From positions 1-64,000 of the forward strand of contig JADJDT010000044.1 in assembly GCA_016702545.1 (NCBI GenBank): DNA of 64,000 nucleotides. The letters run 5' to 3'. Made by a program: the position numbers and the translations under genes. Below, one piece after another: positions 32,362 through 41,988 of this stretch. The notes below the pieces were generated by a model that saw only the letters and a list, made by a program, of their open reading frames with translations, did no database searches and was not told the origin of the DNA. This DNA is from Pseudomonadota bacterium. Lineage in GTDB: Bacteria; Myxococcota_A; Polyangia; GCA-2747355. Every line of letters begins with the position of its first letter. The stretch's first letter is position 1.

Positions 32362-33585
32362 TCACGCCGCATGCTTGATCTGCACTTCGCAACCGAGCTG
32401 GCCGAGGCGCCGCACGAGGCGGTTGATCACCTTGGTCTTATCCAGGCGGTCGAAGTGGTCGTGCCCGAGGTCGCGGTACTCGACGCCGTCGCGGAGCATG
32501 TAATACGCGGCGGTCAAGATGGAGGCGGCCACGGCGAGGATGGCCTTCTTGGGTCCGCGCCGGGCCTTGAGGCGCAGGAACTGGCTGCGCAAGTAGCAGT
32601 CCTTCTTGCGGGCAGCGGCCCATGCTGCGGTGACGAGGGTCGTCTTGAGCCAGGTGCCGCTCTTGCGTACCCTGGTGGAACGTCGCTTGCCGGCGCTCTC
32701 GTCGTTCCTGGGGCACAGGCCGGCCCAGGAGACGAGGTGCCCCGCCGTGGGGAAGCGCGACATGTCGGCACCGATCTCGGCAACGATGACGTGCGCCACG
32801 ACGTCACTGATACCCGGGATCGTCTTGAGCAGATCGACCGCGTAGGAGATCGGTGCCAGCGCTTTTCCCACAGCAGCATCGACCTGCTCGAGCGCCGTCT
32901 CCAGCGCCGCAATAAGGTCGAGGTGCAGCTTGAGCAACGTGCGATGGTGGGCCGTCATGTGGCCACGCAGCGCCTCGATGAGCTCTGCGCGTTTGTTGCG
33001 AGCTTTGCCCTTCGCGAGGTCGGCGAGTCGCTCGGGATCGTCCTCGCCGTCGATGATCGCCGCGAGCATTGCACGGCCGCTCAGGCACAGCACGTCGGAC
33101 AGGACGCTGGCGACCTTGATGTTCGCGGTCTCCAGCACCTTCTGGATGCGCAACGAGTGCTGCGAGATCTCGCGCACGAGCTGCTTGCGGGTGCGGGTCA
33201 GGTCCCGCAGCTCCTGGATCTGCGCGGGCGGGACGAAGCTGTTGCGGATGAGGCCGTGCGCAAGCAGGTCGGCGACCCACATCGCGTCGTTCACGTCTGT
33301 CTTGCGGCCAGGCACGTTGCGGATGTGCTGCGCGTTGGCCAGCACGAGCTCAAACTGAGCCTCGAGCAGGTGCCAGACCGGCTTCCAGTAGACGCCGGTG
33401 GCCTCCATCGCGACGTGCGTGCAGCCGAAGGACTCCAGCCAGTCCGACAGCTCCAGCAGCTCGCGCGTGGTGGTTCCGAACGTCCTCACCTCGTGTGCCT
33501 TCGAGGCGGTGACGCATCGGACGCAGGCGACGACCGTGTCCTTGTGCACGTCGAGCCCGGCGCAGCGGGGGTAGAGCACTTGCAT
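32362..33585 (-). CDS. IS110-family transposase (DEDD recombinase)
   Basis: An intact 407-residue transposase of the IS110 family, which uses a RuvC-like DEDD domain plus a C-terminal serine-containing Tnp20 domain, with target choice guided by a bridge RNA. The N-terminus has CAGLDVHKDTVVACV (first Asp), VAMEATGVYWKPVW (Glu) and GRKTDVNDAMWVADLL (Asp pair). The C-terminal domain has LKTIPGISDVVAHVIVAEIG, FPTAGHLVSWAGLCP and the conserved Ser/Arg region. The start at 33585 follows AGGAAG. The absence of frameshifts, in a window full of them, is notable. Confidence 0.95.
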   Translation of the reverse strand: MQVLYPRCAGLDVHKDTVVACVRCVTASKAHEVRTFGTTTRELLELSDWLESFGCTHVAMEATGVYWKPVWHLLEAQFELVLANAQHIRNVPGRKTDVNDAMWVADLLAHGLIRNSFVPPAQIQELRDLTRTRKQLVREISQHSLRIQKVLETANIKVASVLSDVLCLSGRAMLAAIIDGEDDPERLADLAKGKARNKRAELIEALRGHMTAHHRTLLKLHLDLIAALETALEQVDAAVGKALAPISYAVDLLKTIPGISDVVAHVIVAEIGADMSRFPTAGHLVSWAGLCPRNDESAGKRRSTRVRKSGTWLKTTLVTAAWAAARKKDCYLRSQFLRLKARRGPKKAILAVAASILTAAYYMLRDGVEYRDLGHDHFDRLDKTKVINRLVRRLGQLGCEVQIKHAA

Positions 33586-33845
33586 GGGACTTCCTCCTGT
33601 CAGCGGCGCCGGGAGGAGCCCTCGTCATCGAATTCTATTATCCGCGCTCCACGGCCTCGCGGCCGATCGACGCAATCCAGGGTGCTCGCAGGGCTCCGGG
33701 TCCAACTCCTAAACGGGCTCGGGGCACCAAGACCAAACCGACCTCGTTCCCAGCGCACCTGCGCATCGTACGCCCACACGCAGGCCTTGCGAACGAGCAT
33801 CCGCTTCATCCACCAGGGTCGGCCGCTGCGGCCGATGGGCAACTC
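33586..33845 (-). ncRNA. Candidate IS110 bridge RNA region
   Basis: The 260-base non-coding stretch on the 5' side of the transposase is where IS110-group elements encode their bridge (seek) RNA. It holds GC-rich inverted repeats such as GGTCGGCCGCTGCGGCCGA near 33820. An 80-codon minus-strand frame spans it but has no recognisable domain. The assignment rests on position and family knowledge; no RNA fold was computed. Confidence 0.3.
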
Positions 33846-34961
33846 CTAAGTTCCGGGGGCGCAGGCCTCGGTGCTGGAGCTGCGGACGACGTCGAGCGTG
33901 ATCACCGGGTTGCTGGTCCCTGCGCCGACGAGCACGTCGTGCTCCTGCAGCCAGCAGACCGCCGGGCTGGCGGAGCCATCGCTGACAGCGCCGCGCAGCT
34001 TGAGCTTGTAGAGGCCCCAGGGCAGGTTGGCGATGCGCTGCGCCCCGGCGCTGCAGGCGCGCGGCGTGCGATCGTCGACCGCCGTGCAGAGCGACACGCC
34101 CTCGCCGCTGGCCGCGCAGACCTGCGCATTCTCGACCGCCTGACCGTTGAGCCGCAGCAGCGTGATCTGCAGCGCGACCGGTGGCCGCGTGGCCGTGCAG
34201 AGCTGGCCCTCGAAGGTGGTGCGAAAGATCAGATCACCGCGGATCGCAGCGCCGTCGAGAAACGAGTCGTGGAAGAAGTCGGCGATCAGCACGCCGCCCC
34301 GAGTGCCCGTGCGCACGACGGCGCTGGCCTCGGTCGTCAGATCGGCGCGGTCCGCGTTGCGCAGCTTGACCGCGACCTGGTGGGCGCCGAGCTTGAGGTT
34401 GCCGATCGTCGCGGCCATGCGTCCGCCGGCCTCGCAGGGGACGCTGGTCGAGGTGCCGTCGACGGTGACGAGCGCTTCGGCAGCCCCGACCTCCGCGCAG
34501 CGATCCCAGCTCTCGTCGTCGCTCGCGCCGTTGGTGCCATTGATGTTCCAGATCACCTCGACACGGCCGAAGAGCGCCAGGGTCACCTGGACCGGTTGCG
34601 CGGCCGCCACGTCGACCGTGGACTCGAGCTGGCCCAGGTTGCGCTCATCGGCCGTGCGGGCGTAGACCGTGACCGTGTAGCGCCCGACCGCGATCGCCTC
34701 GAAGGCGCGGCCCGAGGTCCACGCTTCATCGGCGCAATCGACGCGCATCCGCGCGTTCTCGGGACCGTCGGCGACCACCTCCCAGTGGTCGATGCCGTAC
34801 TGCGCGCAAAACGCTGCCGTGTTCGCGCCGTCGAGGGTCCAGGCGACCTCGAGGTCTTCGACGATCACCGTGCGGTCGCCACAGCCGCTCAGACCCGCCA
34901 ACAGCAGCACGGCCCGCGCGGCCGTGCCCACCCACCGCCGACTCTGCTTCGCTTCGATCAT
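33846..34961 (-). CDS. Hypothetical lipoprotein with repeated beta-domain, cysteine-rich
   Basis: An intact 371-residue protein starting at 34961 (GGAG ribosome site) with a signal peptide and lipobox: AARAVLLLAGLSGCGD. The mature part contains two or three related beta-sandwich-like blocks. The first is VEDLEVAWTLDGANTAAFC, with FEAIAVGRYTVTVYA further on. The second is FGRVEVIWNINGTNGA, followed by NLKLGAHQVAVKLRN. Conserved Cys pairs and 'G.Y.V.V.' strands suggest carboxypeptidase-regulatory-like folds. I do not recognise the family. A related shorter lipoprotein follows upstream at 35035. The IS110 element abuts its stop codon. Confidence 0.65.
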   Translation of the reverse strand: MIEAKQSRRWVGTAARAVLLLAGLSGCGDRTVIVEDLEVAWTLDGANTAAFCAQYGIDHWEVVADGPENARMRVDCADEAWTSGRAFEAIAVGRYTVTVYARTADERNLGQLESTVDVAAAQPVQVTLALFGRVEVIWNINGTNGASDDESWDRCAEVGAAEALVTVDGTSTSVPCEAGGRMAATIGNLKLGAHQVAVKLRNADRADLTTEASAVVRTGTRGGVLIADFFHDSFLDGAAIRGDLIFRTTFEGQLCTATRPPVALQITLLRLNGQAVENAQVCAASGEGVSLCTAVDDRTPRACSAGAQRIANLPWGLYKLKLRGAVSDGSASPAVCWLQEHDVLVGAGTSNPVITLDVVRSSSTEACAPGT

Positions 34962-35034
34962 GCTGCGCTCCCCTCTGCCGCGCGGCCTCGCCGCGTCGAT
35001 GAGCCTCGGTTTACCACACCACTGTCTGGAGCTA

Positions 35035-35487
35035 TTAGCGCGCCAGGTCGTCTTCGATCAACACCAGGCTGACGTTGAGGCTGGTCAGCTCCCCGGTCGC
35101 GACGCGCCGCAACAACAGCGCGGGCGTGCGCACGCCGTCGGCAGGACCGAGGGCGCGGCCCTCGGCGGTCAGCAGCTCGATCCCGATCGCATAGCTCCCC
35201 TCCGGTATCACGAAGGGCGTGACGCCGAGCTCGTCGGTGCAGGCGAAGCGGCAGTAGGCCATCTCGGCGCAGCTGTCGTCGCCGTCGGGCTCGGGCAGCA
35301 AGCGCAGGCGCACGGTGCTGGCCCCCACCGCGGGATCGTCGCAACGCAGGCGCTCGCCCTGCCCGTTGCGCAGCGTCCAACGCGCCTCGATCGCGCCGCC
35401 GTCGATGTTGACGCAGCCGCCCAGGGTCGCCAGCGCGGCGACGCAGGTCGCGTGGTGCGCGCTTTGACGCCAACTCCACCCGGGCAT
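35035..35487 (-). CDS. Hypothetical short lipoprotein related to its neighbour
   Basis: An intact 150-residue protein with lipobox LATLGGCVN. The mature part opens GGAIEARWTLRNGQGERLRC, similar to the EVAWTLDGANT opening of the neighbour at 33846-34961, then has CAEMAYCRFACTDELG and FVIPEGSYAIGIELL. The shared pattern is a signal Cys, a short strand ending W-x-L, cysteines and then a 'G.Y.I.I.L' strand, which suggests duplication. The two genes are 73 bases apart on the same strand. Function unknown. Confidence 0.6.
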   Translation of the reverse strand: MPGWSWRQSAHHATCVAALATLGGCVNIDGGAIEARWTLRNGQGERLRCDDPAVGASTVRLRLLPEPDGDDSCAEMAYCRFACTDELGVTPFVIPEGSYAIGIELLTAEGRALGPADGVRTPALLLRRVATGELTSLNVSLVLIEDDLAR

Positions 35488-35700
35488 CGTGCGTGTCCCT
35501 CTGCCGCTGACGGCCAGCGCTCGACGCTGGTGCTGCGACGCTCAGTGACGCCCGCGCGGCGCCGAGTATACTACCGCCGCTCGGCCGCGGTTGCTAAGCA
35601 CGGCGAACCGGAAGAAAGTGCCGGACCCGTCGAGGGCGGGCACGCCGAGGGTAGGGCAGTCACGGGCGGGCGCCGGCCGATCGCCGCGGAGCGCCTACCG

Positions 35701-35880
35701 CTAGACCGAAATCAAGCGCGCTTTGGCGCGAGCCGTTTGTTTTCGGCCTAGACGAGCCGAAAGGCGAGCGTTATGGGGTGAAGTCGCGGGGATTCACTCC
35801 CCGCGACGAGGGGGCTTTCGCAAAGCCCCCTGAGTCATATCCAGGCCCGAAACGAGCGCGGGACGCGCTTGTTTTGGCCC
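35701..35880. promoter_or_regulatory. Cluster of four hairpins upstream of tolQ
   Basis: Four inverted repeats lie in 180 bases. (1) 35701-35751, arms CTAGACCGAAA and TTTTCGGCCTAG. (2) 35783-35807, arms GTCGCGGGGA and TCCCCGCGAC, perfect, 5-base loop. (3) 35809-35831, arms AGGGGGCTTT and AAAGCCCCCT, perfect, 3-base loop. (4) about 35844-35880, arms GGCCCGAAACGAGCGCG and CGCGCTTGTTTTGGCC, imperfect. None is followed by a T run, so rho-independent termination is unlikely. The rest of the 35488-35899 spacer has no gene. They could be REP-like repeats or a structured leader of the tol operon. Confidence 0.5.
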
Positions 35881-35899
35881 TGGAGAAGGGGGCTGCAAG

Positions 35900-36622
<723 letters not shown>

Positions 36623-36662
36623 AGGGCGCAGGTCAGCGCCGGCGCGCGGGCGGGAGGCGACG

Positions 36663-37145
36663 ATGGCGATGAGCGGTGGCAGCGGCGGGTCGTTGTTGGC
36701 GGAGATCAACGTCACGCCGATGGTCGACGTGATGCTGGTGCTGCTCGTCATCTTCATGATCACCGCGCCGATGCTCGAGCAGGGCGTGGACGTGAACCTG
36801 CCGCGCGCGGAGGCGCAGGAGATCGACGCCGAGCAGAAGAAGCTGGTGCTCAGCATCGACGGCCAGCGGCGACTCTATCTCGGGCGCAGTTTCGTCCCCT
36901 TCTCGCAGCTCTTCGACAAGCTCAAGCACAACGAGAAGCTGCAGGTGGAACGTGAGCTCTTCCTGCGCGCCGACCGCGGCCTGCCCTATGGGTTGATCGT
37001 GCGCGTGATGGCGCTGGCGCGTCAGGCCGGGATCGACAAGGTGGGGATGATCACCGAGTCCGCGCCCGAGGGCGAGCTGGGGGCCGAGAGCGAGGCGGGG
37101 TTGGCGGTGGCGCCGCCGGGCCCGCGCTCGGGAGCGCGTCCGTGA
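36663..37145 (+). CDS. tolR: TolR/ExbD-type protein
   Basis: An intact 160-residue partner of TolQ. It has a short cytosolic N-terminus, the single membrane helix with the proton-accepting Asp in INVTPMVDVMLVLLVIFMI, and the periplasmic domain with ERELFLRADRGLPYGLIVRVM. A Shine-Dalgarno sequence (GGGAGG) precedes the ATG at 36663. The stop overlaps the GTG start of the next gene. Confidence 0.9.
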   Translation: MAMSGGSGGSLLAEINVTPMVDVMLVLLVIFMITAPMLEQGVDVNLPRAEAQEIDAEQKKLVLSIDGQRRLYLGRSFVPFSQLFDKLKHNEKLQVERELFLRADRGLPYGLIVRVMALARQAGIDKVGMITESAPEGELGAESEAGLAVAPPGPRSGARP

Positions 37146-37921
37146 GCTCGCTGCCCGATCTCGCAGCGGAGGGGCCCGGGGACGGCGGCGGAGGTGGTCG
37201 CGGGCGCCGCGACTCGCTGACCCTGTGGGGCCTGCTCGGCACGCTGCTGGTGCATGGGGGCCTGGTCGGCGCCGTGATCTATTTGCGGCAGGCGCAGGCC
37301 GAGCCCGCCGGGCCCCAGCCGGCCTACGTCGTGGCCCGCCTGGTGCGGCTGGGCAAGCCACGCGACCGCCGCCTGCTGCCCCAGCGTCTGGCCGCGCCGC
37401 CGCCGACGCGTCCGCCCGAGGCGCCGAGCTACGACGCGGAGGCGACCGACGCGCCGCGCACGACCCCGCCGAAGCCGGAGCCCGATCGCGAGGCCGTGGT
37501 CGGCGACCGCCTGCGCCAGGCGCTGGAGAAGGCCGCGCTGCTCGACGAGGGCGCGCAGCAGATCGCGGCCGAGGGGCAGGCGGACGGGGTCGCGGGCGGT
37601 ACGGCCACCGAGGCCAGCGCCGGCGATGCCTACATCACGCGCATCGCCGACCTGTGGCTGCGTACCTGGTCGTTACCGGCGATCATTCCGGCGGAGGAGG
37701 CGACGCGGCTCTACGCGCTGGTCGTGGTGCGCATCGACGCCACGGGCGCGATCCAGTTTCCGATCGCCTTCGATCGCCCCTCGGGCAACGATCACTTCGA
37801 TGGCTCGATTCGCGCGGCCTGGCAGCGCATCGGCCAGCTTCCCGTGCCACCGCCCGATCGGCTGGCCGCGGTGCTGGCCAACGGTCTAGCGCTCAAGCTG
37901 ACCTGGAAGGGAGTCCAATGA
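37142..37921 (+). CDS. TolA/TonB-like energy-transducing protein
   Basis: An intact 259-residue protein in the tolA position. One N-terminal membrane helix (LWGLLGTLLVHGGLVGAVIYL), a Pro/Ala/Arg-rich periplasmic stretch, a helical piece (DRLRQALEKAALLDEGAQQ), then a TonB/TolA-like C-terminal domain (YALVVVRIDATGAIQFPIAF ... SGNDHFDGSIRAAWQRIG ... LPVPPPD). The GTG start at 37142 overlaps the tolR stop, and the end overlaps the tolB start (ATGA). It is shorter than E. coli TolA, since the long helical stalk is missing, as is common outside the Gammaproteobacteria. Confidence 0.8.
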   Translation: MSSLPDLAAEGPGDGGGGGRGRRDSLTLWGLLGTLLVHGGLVGAVIYLRQAQAEPAGPQPAYVVARLVRLGKPRDRRLLPQRLAAPPPTRPPEAPSYDAEATDAPRTTPPKPEPDREAVVGDRLRQALEKAALLDEGAQQIAAEGQADGVAGGTATEASAGDAYITRIADLWLRTWSLPAIIPAEEATRLYALVVVRIDATGAIQFPIAFDRPSGNDHFDGSIRAAWQRIGQLPVPPPDRLAAVLANGLALKLTWKGVQ

Positions 37922-39234
37922 ACGCGAGTCTGTGGCTTCGTCGCTGCGGGATGGCCACGGCCGTGGCCGCGGCCTGCTGGGGCGGTGTGCGGTCGAGTGC
38001 GGCTCAACCGGTCGGCTCACGCCAATATACCGAGATCGCCGGCAGTGGGCAGACCCTCTATCGCATCGCGGTGGCGCCGGTGGTGCGCTCCGCCGCGGGG
38101 GTCGACGCCGACGCGCTGGCGCTCCAGCAGGTCCTAGCGCGCGATCTGACGCTGATCGGGCTGTTCAAGGTGCTCAGCACGCGCGGCTTTCTCGCCGATC
38201 TGAGCGCCGAGGGGACGGGCCTCGATCCGCAGCGCTGGGCCGACGTCGGCGCGCAGGCGGTGGTCAAGGCCCGCGTCAGCCGCGGCGCCGGCGGGCTGCA
38301 GGTCGAGTGGTATCTCTATGATCTCGGCCGTGGCGCAACGCCGGTACTGCAGCGCCGCGATGCGGGCCCCAACGCCCGGGTCTTGGCGCACCGCTTCGGC
38401 GACGCCATCGTCACCTACTTCACGCGCGAGCCAGGCATCTTCCTCACGCGCTTGGCCTTCGCGGCGGGCAGCGCGCGCCGTGGTCTGTCGCAGATCTTCG
38501 TCGCCGACTACGACGGCTATGGAGTGCAGCTCGTCTAGCGCACTGGCAAGCAGAACCTGCTGCCGGCCTGGGGCCCGGGCGGCAGCCTGATCTACACCTC
38601 GCTGCTGTGGAACAACCCCGACCTCTTCTTGATCCGCGCCCCCGGCGCCCGGGCGCAGCGCATCTCGCGCCAGCCCGGCTTGAACACTGGCGGGGCGTGG
38701 TCGCCGGATGGCCAGCGCATCGCCGTGACGCTGAGCAAGGACGGCAATGCCGAGCTCTACGTCATCGACCCGAGTGGGCATGTGTTGCGGCGGCTGACCT
38801 ATGATCCGGCGATCGACACCTCACCGACCTGGTCGCCGGACGGCACGCGCATCGCCTTCGTCTCGGACCGCGGCGGCTCGCCGCAGGTCTATGTCATGTC
38901 GGCGGCGGGTGGGGCGGCGCGGCGGTTGACCTTCGCCGGCAGCTACAACCAGGAGCCCGACTGGTGCCCGCGCCGCGAGACGCCGCTGGTGGCCTTCACC
39001 GGTCGCGACGAACGCGGCGCCTACGACATCTTCACGGTCAACGTGATGAACGGCGAGGTGGCGCGCCTGACGCAGGGCCAGGGCAGCAACAAGAGCCCCG
39101 CCTGGGCGCCGAACGGCCGGCTGCTGGCCTTCTCGTCCAGCCGCGGTGGACTGTGGCTGATGACCGCCGATGGGCTCAATCAGCAGCAGGTCTTCCGCGG
39201 GGATGCGCGGACGCCCGCCTGGTCGCGCCGCTAG
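37918..39234 (+). CDS. tolB: TolB beta-propeller protein with an in-frame amber codon
   Basis: The periplasmic TolB. Signal peptide MNASLWLRRCGMATAVAAAC...SAAQP, N-terminal domain (IAVAPVVRSAAGVDADALAL), then a propeller of WD40-like/TolB repeats (SPDGQRIAVTLSKDGNAEL, TWSPDGTRIAFVSDRGGS, WAPNGRLLAFSSSRGG). The frame contains TAG at 38536-38538 (codon 207, between DYDGYGVQLV and RTGKQNLLPAW) and is otherwise open for 438 codons. The sequence either carries a base-call error or mutation, or needs suppression. The downstream part alone lacks the N-terminal domain and a signal peptide. The stop overlaps that of the convergent peroxidase gene. No pal gene follows. Confidence 0.85.
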
Positions 39235-40335
39235 CTCGGGTCGGGCTTCGGCGTCTTCTTGGTGCTCGCCGGCAGCTCGGGCTTGGCGATGTAGGCGCTG
39301 GGCAGCTCGCCCGTCAGCGCGCCGAGCCAGACCACGATGGACTTGGTGTCGGCGCCGCTGAGCTCGCGTCCGAGCTGATGGTCGGCCATCAGTCGGACGG
39401 CGTGCTCCAGCGAGGGCTCGCTGCCGTCGTGGAAGTAGGGCGCCGTCTGCGTCACGTCGCGCAGCGCCGGCACCTTGAAGAACATGCGGTCGGATTCCTG
39501 CTTCGTCACCTCGAAGCGGCCTTGGTCCTTGGTGTTGGGCCAGGGCTTGATCAGCCCGAGCTTCTGGAACATCTGCCCGCCGACGTACGCGCCCATGTGA
39601 CAGGTCGGGCAGCCCGTGGCGACGAAGGTGTTGAAGCCGCGCTTCTCCTCGTCGGTGAGCGCGGTGTGATCACCCTGCAGAAACTTGTCCCAGCGCGAGG
39701 GCGTGAGCAGCTTGCGCTCGAATGCGCCGATCGCCAGCGCCAGGTTGTCGAAGGTCACGGGGTCCTTGACGTCGGGGAAGGCGGCGCGGAAGGCCGCGAC
39801 GTAGCCCGGCATCGACTTCAGCAGCTTCACGACGGCCTCGGGACCGGCCAGCGCCTGCTCGAGCGGATTGAGCACGGGGCCCTTGGCCTGCTCCTCGACG
39901 TCGGCGGCGCGCCCGTCCCAGAACTGGGCGAAGTGTCCGGCCGCGTTGTAGACGGTGGGCGAGTTGCGCGTGCCCTTCTGCTGGCGGTGGCCGTTGGAGA
40001 CCGGCTTGTTGTCGACGCCGTAGCGGTCGAGCAGGTGGCAGTCGTTACAGGCCACGTCGTGGTTCTTGGAGAGCCGCTTCTCGAAGTAGAGCATGCGCCC
40101 GAGCGCGAGCTTCGGCTCGCTCAGCGGGTTCTTCGGCGACTCGATGGCGGCAGGCAGCGCGGCGTAGGCCTGGAGCATGCTGGTGTCGATCGCGGTGCTC
40201 GCCGCTGCGGCCAGCGCCTGTGGCGGTCACGGCGTCGCGGCGGGCGCGGCGTTGGGCTCTGCCAGGGCTCCTGGCGGCAGCCGAGGGCGAGGTCAGGGCA
40301 CAACAGCCGAGCGCGAGGGCAATGGGTCGTTGCAT
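39231..40335 (-). CDS. Di-haem cytochrome c peroxidase (MauG/CcpA family), frameshifted in the signal region
   Basis: A periplasmic enzyme that reduces hydrogen peroxide with electrons from small cytochromes. Two c-type haem sites: DVACNDCHLLD and ATGCPTCHMGA. Other family blocks: LALGRMLYFEKRLS, GTRNSPTVYNAAGHFAQFWDGRA (split here to stay short: RNSPTVYNA, FWDGRA), FKVPALRDVTQTAPYFHDG. The start at 40335 (MQRPIALALGCC) begins a signal peptide, but the frame is lost between about 40300 and 40180 by one or two indels, before SMLQAYAALPAAIESPKNPL. The length of about 365 residues fits. The lysine- and proline-rich C-terminus ends against tolB. Confidence 0.85.
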
Positions 40336-40355
40336 GGCGGGATCTCCCTGGGGCG

Positions 40356-41808
40356 TCAGCGGCTCACTTCGATGCGGAACTCGATGCGTCGGTTCCTGGA
40401 CCGACCGCGCGGCGTGAGGTTGAGGGCCACGGGCTCCTCGCTACCCACGCCCTCGGCGACGAGGCGATCGGCAGCCACCCCGTGTTGGCTGAGGTAGTCA
40501 CGCACGGCCTCGGCGCGCTCACGCGAGAGCGTCAGGTTGGCCTGGCGCGTCCCCGTGCTGTCGGTGTGGCCGCGAATGCGCAACCGCAGCGTGGGGTAGG
40601 CCAGCAGCACCTTGACGGCAGCGTCGAGCTGCGGCGCCGAGGCGCGCGCGATGCGCGCACTGCTGGGAGCTCGAAGGTAATGCCGCGGATCACGCCCGTG
40701 AAGCGCGTGATCGCGCGCGGCAGCGTATCCGGGCAACCGTCGTCATCCTGGAAGCCGTTGGGGTCTCGGCCGCGGTCGGACAGCGGTCGCTCGCATCGCC
40801 CACCCCATCGCCGTCGGCGTCGGCGGGGCAGCCGTCGGCCGTGCGCGCTGCCCGGTCGGGACAGCGGTCGTCGTCGTCACCCACCCCGTCGCCGTCGCGA
40901 TCGGGCAGCGGGCAACCGTTGGCCGTGGGGCCGGCCTCGCGCACACAGGCATCGATCGCGTCGGGCACGCCGTCGCCGTCGGCATCGGTGTCACGCAGGG
41001 CGCAGCCATCGGGCGAGGCCGCCGCGGCGCGCGGGCAGCGGTCGCGCGCATCGGGCACGCCGTCGCCATCGGCATCGGGAGGCGGGCAGCCGTCCGCCCC
41101 CGCGGCCGCGAGCCGTGGGCAGCGGTCGCGGGCGTCGCCGAGGCCGTCGCCGTCGCTGTCGCGGTCGCTGTCGCGCGGCGGCGGAGCCGGTGGTCGTTGC
41201 CAGCCGAGCACCAGCGCAACGCCGGCCAGGGCCTCGTAGTGGTCGGCCCGGCGGTCGGGGCCCCAGCCTTTGGTCAGCGTGTGCCGTCCCTCGAGGCGGA
41301 GCGCCAGTCGAGGTGTGGCGTAGTACTTGAAACCAAGACCCCAGTGGAAGGCCGCATCGACGTCGTTACCCATCGCGCGCCTGCCGGACTCGATGCCGAG
41401 CAGACCCGCGCCCGCGAGCACGAAGGGCGCCAGCCGATAGGGCAGCTGCGCCAAGAGGTGCGCACGGAGGTGATAGAGGTTGGCCGATTCGCCGTTGGTC
41501 GCGGCCGACGGCATCACCCCCGCTTCGCCCTCGACGCCCCACCAGGGCTGCGGCAGATACCCGACGCGAAGGCCGCCTTCGAACGCGGCGCGCTCCAGCT
41601 CGCGATGCCGCACGCTGGGGAAGTCGTAGAGTTCGTGGTTGGCCGCGGGGAAGAACGCGCCGAGGTAGACGCCCAGCTCGAAGAGCTCCCGTTGCGCCGC
41701 CAGACCGCGCCGTAGGCCGCTCGCCGCTGCGGGTTCGGCGCTTGTCGGCGGCGCTGCGGCGAGGATGGCGCAACAGGCGGCGAGGGGCAGCAGCGCGCGT
41801 GTTCCCAT
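40356..41808 (-). CDS. OmpA-family outer-membrane protein with thrombospondin type-3 repeats, frameshifted
   Basis: The signal peptide MGTRALLPLAACCAILAAAPP starts at 41808. A beta-barrel-like N-terminal domain follows (LGVYLGAFFPAANHELYDF, FKYYATPRLALRLEGRHTL), then five or six Ca2+-binding type-3 repeats ('DxDGDGVPDARDRCP'), and a C-terminal OmpA peptidoglycan-binding domain (LRLRIRGHTDSTGTRQANLT, LSRERAEAVRDYL, GRSRNRRIEFRI). Frameshifts near 40760 and 40680 separate the domains. It would tether the outer membrane to the wall. It could partly stand in for the missing Pal, although Pal is normally a small lipoprotein. Confidence 0.8.
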
Positions 41809-41988
41809 GGACAAGACCTCACTACGATCTAACGTAGGCGGGCCTGGTAACCCGCTGGCGGGCGATTCACAACGGCCTTTGCCTGCGAGTGCGCCCGTCG
41901 CGGCAGGAGCGAAAACCGCTCTCCGGAGCCGTCGGCGGACGACGTCGTGGCGCACCGGCCGGGACGCTGTCACGTCGCCCCTGCGGGC

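Larger units (their letters stand above)
32362..33849 (-). mobile_element. IS110-family insertion sequence (ends uncertain)
   Basis: A complete transposase gene with about 260 bases of non-coding sequence on its 5' side. IS110 elements lack classical terminal inverted repeats, so the ends cannot be fixed by eye. On the right, the lipoprotein gene stop lies at 33846-33848. The string AACTCCTAA occurs at 33703 and again at 33841 across that stop, which may mark a junction. On the left, the element ends near or within the palindromic repeat at 32197-32350. Confidence 0.6.

Noticed and set aside
33600..33842. 80-codon minus-strand frame upstream of the IS110 transposase
   Set aside because: It has no recognisable domain and overlaps the expected bridge RNA region of the element.
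35809..35831. Rho-independent terminator
   Set aside because: The stem is perfect but is not followed by a T run, and no gene ends just upstream on either strand.
38536..38538. Recoding of the tolB TAG as pyrrolysine or another residue
   Set aside because: No pyrrolysine genes or unusual downstream structure are visible, and one such codon in an error-prone sequence is better explained by a base error or mutation.
38964..41330. 788-codon plus-strand frame
   Set aside because: It runs antisense to the peroxidase and OmpA/TSP3 genes, which have clear haem and OmpA motifs on the minus strand.
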